Assembly (NCBI RefSeq): GCF_022811845.1
Contig: NZ_CP064266.1
Coordinates: 4,216,001-4,280,000 of the forward strand
DNA: 64,000 nt
Reading direction: 5' to 3'
From: Bacillus pseudomycoides
GTDB taxonomy: Bacteria; Bacillota; Bacilli; Bacillales; Bacillaceae_G
Shown in pieces: positions 18,296 to 28,400 of the stretch (position 1 is the stretch's first letter; every line of letters starts with the position of its first letter). Below the pieces are notes generated by a model. The model saw only the letters and a program-made list of their open reading frames with translations, made no database searches and was not told where the DNA came from. The translations under genes and the position numbers were made by a program.

Positions 18296-18468
18296 TCACA
18301 CAGGTAAAATCCTATCAAAAAAACTAGAAATATTGATGGAATATATAAATGTTTTAATACAAAACAAAAAACTGTGCCTACGAATCACTTTTACCATGTC
18401 CTCTGTATACCATTTGCTTAATAGCCTTACACGTTTTGAAGGGGCTAGATTTCCATCTCCAGCGACTT
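18296..18468 (-). pseudogene. Short open coding-like remnant in the gap before the second Eis-like gene
   Basis: One minus-strand frame of about 57 codons has no start signal. Its first half (GDGNLAPSKRVRLLSKWYTE) has protein-like composition; the rest is Phe/Ile-rich and ends at a TGA. I do not recognise the source. It may be the tail of a lost gene; the remainder of the 341-bp gap holds only the aroA-side hairpin. Confidence 0.25.
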
Positions 18469-18473
18469 AATCA

Positions 18474-18509
18474 AAAACGTCTATAACAAATGATTGTTAT
18501 AGACGTTTT
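18474..18509 (-). terminator. Probable terminator of the aromatic operon
   Basis: Perfect hairpin AAAACGTCTATAACAA / TTGTTATAGACGTTTT, about 130 bp past the aroA stop, with T-rich flanks on the minus strand. Confidence 0.7.
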
Positions 18510-18640
18510 CACATTGTTGAAAAAAATCTTGTCAATGAAAATATATCAGCGATTCGACAAAGGATATCGACTTACCAACAAGTATCGATATGGATTCATA
18601 TTAAAAAGGCAAATACATTACGCATCTGCCTCTCATCATA

Positions 18641-19930
18641 TTATTTAGCTAACTTTTGAAGTTCTTCGAAAAACGTAGGATACGATACACCTACTGCTTC
18701 TGCATCTTGAATCGTTGTTTTTCCTTCAGCTATACAGCCGGCGATTGCAAGCATCATTCCGATGCGGTGATCACCGTAACTATGTACTGTATTGCCTTTT
18801 AAAGTTGATTTACCGTAAATAATCATTCCGTCATCTGTTGCTTCAATACGAGCTCCTAGTTTCGTTAGTTCAGCAACAACTGTGTCGATACGGTTCGTTT
18901 CTTTCACTTTTAGCTCATGTGCATCTTTAATAACCGTAATTCCTTCAGCTTGCGTTGCCGCTAATGCGATAATCGGAATTTCATCGATTAATCTTGGAAT
19001 AATATCCCCGCCAATTTCGATTCCTTTTAGTGAAGATGTTTCAATAGTAATGTTTGCAGCTGGTTCTGATGCTCCTTTGTTAATTGGTTCTACAGTGAAT
19101 GTAGCACCCATTCTCTCTAAAACATCTATAATACCTGTACGAGTCGGATTCATTCCTACATTTTGTAGTTGTATTTTACTATTTGGAATAATCGCTCCTG
19201 CTACTAAGAAAAATGCCGCTGATGATACGTCACCTGGAACTTGAACGTCTGTTCCAGTTAATTTCTGGCCACCTGCTAGTTTTACAGTTTTCCCTTCACG
19301 AGTTACTGTAACACCAAACGCCTCAAGCATTCTTTCCGTATGATCGCGTGAAATGTGCGGTTCTGTAACAGCTGTTACACCTTCTGCACGAAGACCTGCA
19401 AGTAAAATAGCTGACTTTACTTGTGCGCTTGCAACTGGGGAAGTGTATTGGATTGCTTTTAACGCTCCACCTCTTATTGTTAGCGGTGTGTATGTCCCGT
19501 CTTCTCGGCCATCAATATTTGCGCCCATTTGCTTTAATGGATTGGTTACGCGTTTCATCGGTCTTTTTACGATAGAAGCATCACCTTGTACGCAAGAAAA
19601 GAATGGCGTGTTTGCCAATATTCCTGACATTAATCGTATCGTAGTTCCAGAATTACCAACATCTAATACAGCTTTTGGTTCTTGTAAACCTTCAATTCCT
19701 TTTCCAATTACAATAACTTCATCACCGTTTTGCATAATGTCTACTCCCATTTCTTTAAAACAAGAAATAGTACTTAAACAGTCTGCACCAGGTAGAAAGC
19801 CTTTAATTGTTGTTCTTCCCTCTGCAATTGCGCCGAACATAACAGCGCGGTGTGAAATGGATTTATCACCAGGAATTGTAATGGTTCCATTCAATCCGTT
19901 ATTAACAGGTTGTATTGTTCTTTCTTTCAC
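18641..19930 (-). CDS. aroA: 3-phosphoshikimate 1-carboxyvinyltransferase (EPSP synthase)
   Basis: A 429-residue EPSP synthase that joins phosphoenolpyruvate to shikimate-3-phosphate, the sixth step to chorismate. The substrate loop IPGDKSISHRA at residues 19-29 carries the Lys, Ser and Arg of the active site. LDVGNSGTTIRLM, VASAQVKSAILLAGL and the late YGDHRIGMML are also family hallmarks. The start is a GTG at 19930 with GAAGGTG ahead, 16 bp after tyrA. It is the last gene of the T-box-controlled operon. Confidence 0.97.
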   Translation of the reverse strand: MKERTIQPVNNGLNGTITIPGDKSISHRAVMFGAIAEGRTTIKGFLPGADCLSTISCFKEMGVDIMQNGDEVIVIGKGIEGLQEPKAVLDVGNSGTTIRLMSGILANTPFFSCVQGDASIVKRPMKRVTNPLKQMGANIDGREDGTYTPLTIRGGALKAIQYTSPVASAQVKSAILLAGLRAEGVTAVTEPHISRDHTERMLEAFGVTVTREGKTVKLAGGQKLTGTDVQVPGDVSSAAFFLVAGAIIPNSKIQLQNVGMNPTRTGIIDVLERMGATFTVEPINKGASEPAANITIETSSLKGIEIGGDIIPRLIDEIPIIALAATQAEGITVIKDAHELKVKETNRIDTVVAELTKLGARIEATDDGMIIYGKSTLKGNTVHSYGDHRIGMMLAIAGCIAEGKTTIQDAEAVGVSYPTFFEELQKLAK

Positions 19931-19946
19931 GTTTTCACCTTCTCAT

Positions 19947-21047
19947 TTAAATTGTTTCATATGTTTGGTATTCTTCTTTTCCAAGCGCTAGTTTTGCTTT
20001 CATACGATCTTCTTCTCTTTGGAAGCTAATACGTAATACCCCAAGCAATCCTTCACGCGCTTCTAATATTTGCAAGTTCGTAATACTAATTTCTTCGCGC
20101 GCGAGAATACTCGTAATATGAGCTAATGCCCCTACTTTATCTAAAACATCGACGTATAAGTCGTGATAGGCAGGAATAGCTCCTCTTTTTCTCACTGGTA
20201 AAGAATCACGATATTCTTTCGCATCTGCAAAGTAGTTTTGTATTTCACCTGCATCTCCTATAGAAACCGTCTTATATAACTCTTCCATTTCAGAGATCCA
20301 CTCTTTTAATAATACCATTAAATGCTCACGATTTTGCTTTACAATGCCACTCCACATTTTCGGACTGCTAGATGCGATACGTGTAATATCTTTAAACCCA
20401 CCGGCAGCTAGTTGATGAATGAGTGGATTATCTCCTGCATGTTTCTCGACTTGTTTTACTAAACCTGCCGCAATAAGATGCGGAAAATGGCTAACGATTC
20501 CTGTTACATAATCGTGTTCTTCTGTATTTAAGACGAGAAAATGTGATCCCGTTCCTTTTAACCATACTTTTAGCTCTTCCACTTGATCATTTGGCACATG
20601 ATTCATCGGTGTTAAAATGTAAAATGCATTTTCAAATAAATGCGCCTTTGCACTTTCAACACCAGTTTTATGAGACCCTGCCATCGGATGTCCGCCAATA
20701 AAAGAAACTTTCTTTGAAAATAAAGCTTCCGCTTCATTCATAATTGTTCCTTTTGTACTTCCAACATCGGTCACTATTACATCATCCCGTAAACGAAATG
20801 ACGCTAGTTTGTGTAGTAACTTCTTCGTTTCTTCAACTGGAGAGGCAAAAACAATTAAATTTGCCTCTTCACATGCACGCTGTAAATCTATTGCTACTTC
20901 ATCTACTACATGTAATTCTTTCGCACGCTCTACCTGCTCCTTAAATAAATCATAACCTGTTATCGTTACATCGTGCTCTTTCTTAATTGCTAATGCGAGA
21001 GAGCCTCCTATTAATCCTGTTCCAATTAATACTACCTTTTTACACAT
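19947..21047 (-). CDS. tyrA: Prephenate dehydrogenase with C-terminal ACT domain
   Basis: About 366 residues. It oxidatively decarboxylates prephenate to 4-hydroxyphenylpyruvate with NAD, the committed step to tyrosine. The Rossmann motif GTGLIGGSLA is near residue 8, and FIGGHPMAGSHKTGVE is the catalytic segment with its essential His. A C-terminal ACT domain (about residues 290-360) suggests feedback by tyrosine. I place the start at 21047 (MCKKVV): it overlaps the hisC stop by 8 bases and has GATGAGG within hisC ahead of it, while upstream in-frame ATGs lack this. Translational coupling to hisC is likely. Confidence 0.95.
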   Translation of the reverse strand: MCKKVVLIGTGLIGGSLALAIKKEHDVTITGYDLFKEQVERAKELHVVDEVAIDLQRACEEANLIVFASPVEETKKLLHKLASFRLRDDVIVTDVGSTKGTIMNEAEALFSKKVSFIGGHPMAGSHKTGVESAKAHLFENAFYILTPMNHVPNDQVEELKVWLKGTGSHFLVLNTEEHDYVTGIVSHFPHLIAAGLVKQVEKHAGDNPLIHQLAAGGFKDITRIASSSPKMWSGIVKQNREHLMVLLKEWISEMEELYKTVSIGDAGEIQNYFADAKEYRDSLPVRKRGAIPAYHDLYVDVLDKVGALAHITSILAREEISITNLQILEAREGLLGVLRISFQREEDRMKAKLALGKEEYQTYETI

Positions 21048-22140
21048 TGGCCTCATCTCGAGACTTATGTTTTTTATTTTCAAAGTGTTGTTTTAACACT
21101 GAAATCACTCCTTCATTTTGTTCCCTTGTTCCGATTGTAATACGGACACCATTTGGAAACGGACGAATAATAAACCCTGCGTGCGCGCAAGCTTCATAAA
21201 TTTCTCCAGCATCATCTACCGGCAAGAAGATGAAGTTTGTTTGCGACGGATAGAATGGAATTTCATTTTCCTTACAAAAACTTTCGTATTGCTCTAGCCC
21301 ATCTGTATTAACACGTGCTATCTTTTCAATAAATGACTCATCGCTTAAGGCAATCGTTGCTGCATGTTGTGCCAATGAAGATACGTTAAACGGCAAACGT
21401 ACAACATTTAATTTCTCGATTAACTCATCATGTCCAATCACATACCCAACGCGGAATGATGCTAATCCGTATGCTTTAGAAAACGTTCTTAGTATAAGAA
21501 TGTTTTTATGTTTTTCTAGAAGCTGTAATGTCTCTGGGAAATCTTTTGCTGTTACGTATTCATAGTACGCTTCATCAATGACAATTAACGTATTTTTACT
21601 AATTCCCTCAATGAATTGAGTCAATTTTCGCTCATTTACATATGTGCCTGTCGGATTGTTCGGATTACAAATCCAAACGATTTTTGTATTGTTATCAACC
21701 GCTGAAGAAATTTCGTCTAAGTCATATACACCGTTATTTAAAGCTACTTCTTTCACTTCGCACCCTTCAATAATTGCATGATGACGGTACTGTGGGAATG
21801 TTGCACCAGCCGTTACAATATTATCTCCCGCTCGGAGCACGGCACGACTTATAATTTGAATGACTTCATCAAGACCACTACCACAAAGTACTTGTTCCAT
21901 TGTTACTTGTAATTTCTCTGCGATTGTTTGACGGAGCGTCGTAGCTCCTCCATCAGGGTATAAAGCTTGTTCATGCCACGCTTTTTGTAATTCTTCCATA
22001 ACACGTGGTGAACAGCCGAATGGATTTTCATTTGATGCTAATTTTACAAATGAATGATCCCCATATACTTCTTTCATTTGTTGCGCTGATTTACCTGGCT
22101 TGTATGGCTGTAATGATGATAATTGCTCTTTTACCTTCAT
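21040..22140 (-). CDS. hisC: Histidinol-phosphate / aromatic aminotransferase
   Basis: A 366-residue PLP-dependent fold-I aminotransferase of the HisC family. LASNENPFG at the N-terminus, WICNPNNPTGTYV, VIDEAYYEY and the PLP lysine in RTFSKAYGLASFRVGY are all present. In Bacillus this enzyme transaminates both imidazole-acetol phosphate and the aromatic keto acids. Its position between aroC and tyrA, and not in a his operon, argues for the final step of Tyr/Phe synthesis here. AAAGGATG precedes the ATG. Confidence 0.95.
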   Translation of the reverse strand: MKVKEQLSSLQPYKPGKSAQQMKEVYGDHSFVKLASNENPFGCSPRVMEELQKAWHEQALYPDGGATTLRQTIAEKLQVTMEQVLCGSGLDEVIQIISRAVLRAGDNIVTAGATFPQYRHHAIIEGCEVKEVALNNGVYDLDEISSAVDNNTKIVWICNPNNPTGTYVNERKLTQFIEGISKNTLIVIDEAYYEYVTAKDFPETLQLLEKHKNILILRTFSKAYGLASFRVGYVIGHDELIEKLNVVRLPFNVSSLAQHAATIALSDESFIEKIARVNTDGLEQYESFCKENEIPFYPSQTNFIFLPVDDAGEIYEACAHAGFIIRPFPNGVRITIGTREQNEGVISVLKQHFENKKHKSRDEANV

Positions 22141-22156
22141 TTATAACTCATCCTTT

Positions 22157-23329
22157 TTAAAATTCTTTTGCATATTCGTTATGCTGCGTAATATTTTGCT
22201 TAATTAATTCCATACGATCTTTTCCGAATTGCTCAACTACTGCATCTGCAAGCTCCCATGCAACAACAGCTTCCGCGACAACACTTGCAGCTGGTACTGC
22301 ACAACTGTCAGACCGTTCAATACTTGCTTGAAATGCTTCTTTCGTATCAATATCTACACTTGCAAGTGGCTTATATAATGTAGGAATTGGTTTCATAACA
22401 CCTCGTACTACAATCGGCATACCTGTTGTCATTCCGCCCTCTAATCCACCTGCATGATTTGTTTTTCTTGTATATCCTTTTTCTTCATCCCAAAGAATTT
22501 CATCATGTACCAAACTTCCTGGCTTCCTTGCCGCTTCAAATCCAACACCAATTTCAGCACCCTTGAAAGCATTAATACTCATAATTGCGCCTGCAAGTTT
22601 TGCATCTAGTTTCCGGTCATAATGTACATAACTCCCAACGCCAATTGGCATCCCTTCTGCAATCACTTCCACAATTCCGCCAATTGAATCCCCATTTGCT
22701 TTCGCAGTATCAATCGCATCCATCATTTTTTGCTCTACCTCTTTATCAAGGCAACGCACAGGTGAATTCTCTGTAATAGTTTGGATTTCTTCTATTGCGA
22801 ATTGATCTACACGATTTGCTTGTACTCCGCCAATTTCAAGAACATGCCCAGCAATCTGTACACCTAATTCTTTTAAAATTTGCTTTGCAATCGCGCCAGC
22901 TGCGACTCTTACCGTTGTTTCCCTTGCAGAAGAACGTTCTAAAACATTTCGTATATCACGATGACCGTATTTAATTGCACCGTTTAAATCGGCATGTCCT
23001 GGACGTGGTTTTGTAATCGTGCGTTTCATTTCTTTACTTTCTTTCTCCGAAATCGGTTCCGCTCCCATTACTTTCGTCCAATGTTTAAAATCATCATTTT
23101 TTACGATTAATGTAATTGGTGAACCAAGAGTCAACCCGTGGCGTACACCACTTACAACCTCTACTGTATCTGTTTCAATTTGCATGCGTCTTCCGCGGCC
23201 ATGCCCTTTTTGTCTTCTTAATAATTCCTTATTTATATGTTCTGCTTGTAACGATAATCCTGCAGGTACACCTTCTAAAATAACCGTTAACTGCGGACCA
23301 TGTGACTCTCCGGCTGTAATATATCTCAT
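22157..23329 (-). CDS. aroC: Chorismate synthase
   Basis: A 390-residue FMN-dependent chorismate synthase (EPSP to chorismate). The N-terminal MRYITAGESHGPQLT, GRGRRMQIE and the RPGHADLNGAIKYGHRD segment are signature sequences, and the C-terminal half contains RSDSCAVPAASVVAEA. The ATG follows AAAGGGG. It is directly downstream of the third T-box, so its expression, together with hisC-tyrA-aroA, is gated separately from aroF. Confidence 0.97.
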   Translation of the reverse strand: MRYITAGESHGPQLTVILEGVPAGLSLQAEHINKELLRRQKGHGRGRRMQIETDTVEVVSGVRHGLTLGSPITLIVKNDDFKHWTKVMGAEPISEKESKEMKRTITKPRPGHADLNGAIKYGHRDIRNVLERSSARETTVRVAAGAIAKQILKELGVQIAGHVLEIGGVQANRVDQFAIEEIQTITENSPVRCLDKEVEQKMMDAIDTAKANGDSIGGIVEVIAEGMPIGVGSYVHYDRKLDAKLAGAIMSINAFKGAEIGVGFEAARKPGSLVHDEILWDEEKGYTRKTNHAGGLEGGMTTGMPIVVRGVMKPIPTLYKPLASVDIDTKEAFQASIERSDSCAVPAASVVAEAVVAWELADAVVEQFGKDRMELIKQNITQHNEYAKEF

Positions 23330-23357
23330 TTTTCTTACCCCTTTATTATTTTTTGTA

Positions 23358-23608
23358 CAAAAAAGTCCCTACTGAGCGCTCAGTAGGGACGATTTTTATC
23401 GCGGTACCACCCTAATTGCAGACTATTTCTTGTCTACCTCTTATCCTTTTTAACGATCTATGAGACCGTCTTTTCCTTCATAAAGACCATTCTCTTTACT
23501 ACGAAAAAGATGCTCTAGGGCTGTAATTCATGCTTATCTTTGTACTGATTCTCAGCATCCATCAGCTCTCTATAAACAGGGAGATAAGCACTACTGTTTC
23601 CCTTTCAA
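23358..23608 (-). promoter_or_regulatory. T-box leader 3 (tRNA-Tyr-sensing riboswitch) between aroF and aroC
   Basis: On the minus strand the RNA has a Stem I with a GAGAGCTGATGG / GATGCTGAGAATCAG distal region, a specifier loop GAATTACAG with UAC (complement of 23523-23525), the T-box AGGGTGGTACCGCG (complement of 23400-23413) and a perfect terminator hairpin (23365-23390) followed by TTTTTT. No promoter is evident between the aroF stop and this leader, so it probably controls read-through into aroC. UAC assignment follows the usual position after the GAA of the specifier loop and fits the presence of tyrA. Confidence 0.93.
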
Positions 23609-23626
23609 TGCATATTCAATATGAAA

Positions 23627-24703
23627 TTAAGATAATTTATTTTTGAATCCTTTTAACTCTTCCATGAATTTATGGAACTCTGGAATATCCATTTGCTGCG
23701 CTGAATCAGATAATGCAACTGCTGGGTCTGGATGAACTTCTGCCATAACTGCATCTGCGCCAATTGCTAGTGCAGCTTTTGCAGTAGGTAATAATAAATC
23801 TCTGCGCCCTGTAGAGTGCGTTACGTCTACAACAACAGGTAAATGTGTTTCTTTCTTTAAAATTGGTACTGCTGAAATATCTAGCGTATTACGCGTTGCT
23901 CTTTCGTATGTGCGGATACCGCGCTCACATAATATAATTTGATCATTTCCTTGCGCAATAATGTATTCAGCTGCATTGATGAACTCGTCAATTGTCGCTG
24001 CTAAACCGCGTTTTAATAATACAGGTTTATTTACTTTCCCTACTGCTCTTAGTAAATCAAAGTTTTGCATATTACGTGCTCCGACTTGAATGACATCAAC
24101 GTAATCAAGTGCCATTTCTACATCGTTCGGATTTAAAATTTCACTAATAATCGCTAAATCGAATTCATCAGCTACTTGTCGTAAAATTTGTAACCCCTCT
24201 ACACCTAATCCTTGGAAATCGTATGGTGATGTTCTCGGTTTGAAAGCACCGCCGCGCATTAATTTTAATCCTTGTTCTTTCATCGCTTGCCCTACTAGGC
24301 GAACTTGCTCTAAGCTTTCTACAGCACAAGGTCCCATGATGAACGTTTGTGTTCCATTTCCTAGTAACTCACCTTTTACATCAACAATCGTATTTTCTTT
24401 TTTCTTTTTACGTGAAACAAGTAATGCTTTACGGTTGTCATCTTCTTGCAGTTCTAAGCTCGCTTTGAAAATTGTTTTGAAAATGTGTTGAACTGTTGAA
24501 GTTTCGAAAGGACCTTCATTGTGTTCTGCGATCATATCAAGCACTTCACGCTCACGGACTGGATCAAAACGTTTCGTACCTTGCACTTGTTTTTGTTCCC
24601 CAATCTTTTGAACGATTTTACCTCGCTCATTTAAAAGTTCTAGTAACTGTAAATTGATTTTATCCACCTGTTTACGTAATTGTTCTAACTCATGATTTGC
24701 CAT
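23627..24703 (-). CDS. aroF: Bifunctional 3-deoxy-7-phosphoheptulonate synthase / chorismate mutase
   Basis: A 358-residue fusion: an AroQ-type chorismate mutase domain (residues 1-90, LEQLRKQVDKINLQLLELL) followed by a type I-beta DAHP synthase (about 95-350; MGPCAVES, RGGAFKPRTSPYDFQG, KRGLAATIDEF, DVTHSTGRR). This is the B. subtilis-type enzyme, in which the mutase domain gives allosteric feedback by chorismate or prephenate. It catalyses the first step of the shikimate pathway. AAAGGAGG precedes the ATG. In B. subtilis the gene is called aroA; aroF is used here to avoid a clash with EPSP synthase. Confidence 0.95.
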   Translation of the reverse strand: MANHELEQLRKQVDKINLQLLELLNERGKIVQKIGEQKQVQGTKRFDPVREREVLDMIAEHNEGPFETSTVQHIFKTIFKASLELQEDDNRKALLVSRKKKKENTIVDVKGELLGNGTQTFIMGPCAVESLEQVRLVGQAMKEQGLKLMRGGAFKPRTSPYDFQGLGVEGLQILRQVADEFDLAIISEILNPNDVEMALDYVDVIQVGARNMQNFDLLRAVGKVNKPVLLKRGLAATIDEFINAAEYIIAQGNDQIILCERGIRTYERATRNTLDISAVPILKKETHLPVVVDVTHSTGRRDLLLPTAKAALAIGADAVMAEVHPDPAVALSDSAQQMDIPEFHKFMEELKGFKNKLS

Positions 24704-24817
24704 TTTAAAATCCTCCTTTTAATGTTCAAACTATTGCAAGAGAATAAAAATTCCCTATTTTCTGAATTGATAACCCACAAAAACTCATTATGAGATCGAT
24801 ACCGCCTTTTCTGTGTA

Positions 24818-25070
24818 CAAAAAATCCCTACTGATCTACTCAGTAGGGACGATATTTATCGCGGTACCACCCTAGTTGTAGACTGATTTCATCTACCTCT
24901 CTTCACTGTTAACGATCGTTCGACCGTCTTTCCCTTCATAAAGAAAACAAATCTTTACTACGAAAAAGATGCTCCAGGACTGTAATTCGCACTTGTCTTT
25001 GTACTGGTTCACACCAACCACCAGCTCTCTGTTACAGGGAAACAACTACTACTCCTTTTCCTTTCACCGC
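24818..25070 (-). promoter_or_regulatory. T-box leader 2 (tandem, promoter-distal), upstream of aroF
   Basis: It has the same elements as leader 3: Stem I with the AGAGAGCTGGTGG / GGTGTGAACCAG distal part, specifier loop GAATTACAG with UAC (complement of 24982-24984), T-box AGGGTGGTACCGCG (complement of 24860-24873), and terminator stem TCCCTACTGA / TCAGTAGGGA (24825-24850) followed by a short T-run. It lies about 110 bp upstream of the aroF start. Confidence 0.93.
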
Positions 25071-25107
25071 ATGTCATATTCCATTTTCAAGTTGGACCGC
25101 CCAAATA

Positions 25108-25395
25108 CAAAAAGTCCCTACTGATCCAATCAGTAGGGACGATATTTATCGCGGTACCACCCTAGTTGTAGACTAATTTCGTCTACCTCTCTTCACTGTT
25201 AACGATCAATTGACCGCCTTTCCTTCATAAAGAATATATACCTTTAATCCGAAAAAGATGCTCCAGGACTGTAATTCATGATTATCCCTGTACTGATTCA
25301 CACCAACCATCAGCTCTCTGTTACAGTAAGATCCTCACTACTGTGATCCCTTCATTGCACTTTGTTTATCCAAATGTTTTTGAAATTGAATAAGT
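25108..25395 (-). promoter_or_regulatory. T-box leader 1 (tandem, promoter-proximal)
   Basis: A complete T-box with Stem I, specifier loop GAATTACAG with UAC (complement of 25271-25273), T-box sequence (complement of 25150-25163) and terminator GTCCCTACTGA / TCAGTAGGGAC (25114-25140) plus T-run. It is highly similar to leader 2, consistent with a duplication. A sigma-A promoter sits immediately upstream. Transcription must pass this and then leader 2 to reach aroF. Confidence 0.93.
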
Positions 25396-25405
25396 TATGA
25401 TTCGT

Positions 25406-25435
25406 ATTATAGAATGCTTTTTAAAATACTGTCAA
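25406..25435 (-). promoter_or_regulatory. Sigma-A promoter of the aromatic operon
   Basis: Minus strand: perfect -35 TTGACA (complement of 25430-25435), 18-bp spacer, perfect -10 TATAAT (complement of 25406-25411). The expected start is around 25398, at the base of T-box leader 1. Confidence 0.88.
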
Positions 25436-25476
25436 TAACTTTTTATTTATTTTTTAAAAATTCCACTCTTTTCTCA

Positions 25477-28400
25477 TTATTCATCTTGTAAATTTGCCAT
25501 TACAATCCCGATCCGAATCATTTCGTTTTGAATAGAGACTAGTAGGTTGTTATCCAATTGGTACTCTGTTAACAATTGTTTTATTTCGATGATTTCATTT
25601 TCAAAAGAATTTGCCTCATGAAGGTGTTGTAATAACGAAAAAAACAACTCGCCATAGGCTTCTATATGGTCTTTCATGTTCTTTTTCTTTTCCAAAATAG
25701 ACAAAAATAGTTGTTTCATTTCTTCTTGATCGTAACGTTCTGATGGTAGCGAGAAATGACTCAGAGTTGTTTGTAATCCTTTTTCGGCAACTTCTTCCAT
25801 ACATAATACAAAACGTAAAAACATGATATATTCCCTACCGGTTACAGAACTCATTTTTGGACGTTCTATTAAAAATTCAGCTAACCAAGATTCCCAAAAC
25901 TTTTGTTGTTCTCTCGCGCTTAATGTTTTCACATAATAAGATAAATGTTCCATAAACTTAATTTTGTCATTTTCCGTTTCCTGTATAAAAAGTGGATATA
26001 ACCACTCTGCGCGCTGATCCCAATATAATACACATTTAATAAAGACAAAACTGAGCCACTTTAAGAACACTTCTTTTGTATGCGGATGTAACAAATATAA
26101 ATGCTGGGCCGCATACTTAATATATCGCTTTATCTCTGTAAATAACGGTAAATTGATTTGTGTATAGCAAAGTCCTGACCATACATATTTGATTGCTTTT
26201 TCTTGTTTTTTTAAATCAAGATACGGCAGCAAGTTTTTTCTACACCATTGTTTCTCGATATGATATAAAAATGTTATATCTGCGGTTAACCGTGCCAACA
26301 TAAAGTTTGTACTCTGTGAACATGTTCGCAGCTGTTCTTCAAATAAAAACAAGTATTCGTGAATATTCCGATCGTACAAATGATCATATGCGAGTAACTT
26401 TAATAATACTGACGTCATCTTTCCAATAGGATGTTGAATAGACTCATTATAAAAGTCGTGCTCCTCTACCTTGAAATTTAGATCACTTTTCATTACTTGA
26501 GGAAATACAGAAATGGCGAATCGTTTCATAACACGGATACTATCTTCTTGCAATTCCTCTAATCGATTGATGATTTCATAAAGAAAACTGCTAATTAACC
26601 AATGAAAAGATGGATTTCTTACAAATTGTTGCAAGAGTGGAATGATTTTTTGGATTTGTTGATTTGTAAGCTTGCGATTGTTCTTCCATGCTCTAATACA
26701 AACAAACCATACTTCATTACTTACTTTACTTTCTCCTGCAAGTTGATATGCAAGCGAAATACTCCACTCTGTATTTAATTTACACGCTTTTGATAACATC
26801 TCTAAAAAATGACGTTGTTCAAAAATGCCGTCATTCGAAAAAAGCCTAACTTGTTTCATCATTTCATGATCTTTCAACTGCAATAATCCATCAGCCGTTA
26901 CATTACATGTAATACTTTGTACAGCATCCTCTACTTGCTTTTCACCGTAACGTTTTGGAGAAAAGTGAGGATGTTTTTGTTTCATTTTTTTATATGCTTG
27001 TGCTGTACAATTACTACCCGGATCACATGTATAGAGTAAATCCATAACAAGACAAGCATCAAAAGCCCTCTCATTAACTACGTGTTTCATAATCTTTTGC
27101 AACACTTCTTGCTTACTTTGTTCCGAAGCAAATGAATAATGTTTCTTTAAAAACGTAAATACTTCATGCCTATATGTAACATGTAAAAGTAACTTTTTCT
27201 CTACTAACCATTTGACTTTTTCATCATCAGTTACAAAAGAATTTTTACTCATCGCTGCTATGGCAATTCGTTTTTGTAATATACTATCAGTTTCGATCAT
27301 TTGAGAAATATAGTAGTTAGCCTTCCTCTCATTATTTTCACATAAATAGGTAAGACACTCTTTTACAATACAAATTAAATATGTAAAATCTTTCGGCTTT
27401 AAATCCTGATCTGAAAATTCGACTGTATTATATGTCACAGCGTCCTTTTTCTCCAGTGCAGCCTGCCTTAAAAATAACATCTGCATCTTTTCTAATCCCA
27501 TAACCATAATAGGATCAGCAAAATACGCGATATGTGGTTTCATTCTTTCATCCCAAATTCGTTGTACAAATGAAAATACCGGAACTGGCAAACGACTTGT
27601 CTCCTCTAATTCAATCGAATCTTGCATATCGTGTTCCCATTTTCTAACACGCTTTAATTTAATTTTTCCGTCCAAAATAAATGCCAATAATAAGATGAAA
27701 ATCTCTTTATGTTCAGGAAAAGAACATTTATGTAACAAATATGAAACCAATTCTATAGAGCTACTATTCTTTTCTGCTGTTTCTAGTAAAAGCAGTGTCC
27801 ATTTTGCGAATAGAAGCGGTTCAATTGGCTCTTTTGTTTCGTTTAAATACGTGCAAATCATTCGCCATAACAAAGGAGAGATTTTCGATTGATTTTTATA
27901 AATAAGCTGAAATAATTCTTTTTGGTGGCTAAAAAGAAATTGTTCGACGAGCCACTCAGCTAGCAGTTCATCTTCTTCGGTATGAATTACGGAAAGCAAA
28001 AATAAATTTTGAAGCTTACCTTCTGCCTCTAGCCATTCTACCCACTCATAATCACGAGCAAATTCTATAAAATACCGGAGTGTCTCAATTTTTTTTACCG
28101 ATTGCTTTATATATGATAATTGCTCTTGTTCAACTGACGGCGGAACTGTCACAATATCACGGATCCGCATTCTTTTTGTAATATAATTGTCCCCCATTAA
28201 TTCAGCCCAGCGCCCCACAGCTTGAACGAGCGCTTGATGATTATTCGCCTTATTTGGATAAACAATAGGACGCACTCCTAAATGCTCCCAATGATATGTA
28301 TTATCTCCTTGTGCAACAAATGCATAACGTCTTGTACTCGGCGGTAAACCGGTTGCTAAATATTTCATAACAGGATCATTATGACTATATCCGATGAATA

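Noticed and set aside
19353..19991. 212-codon open frame on the plus strand within aroA
   Set aside because: Shadow of the aroA coding frame on the other strand; no ribosome-binding site and no family resemblance.
23358..25395. Near-identical repeats containing CGCGGTACCACCCT, first read as a duplicated mobile repeat
   Set aside because: Each contains a specifier loop, T-box and terminator in the right order, so they are T-box riboswitches.
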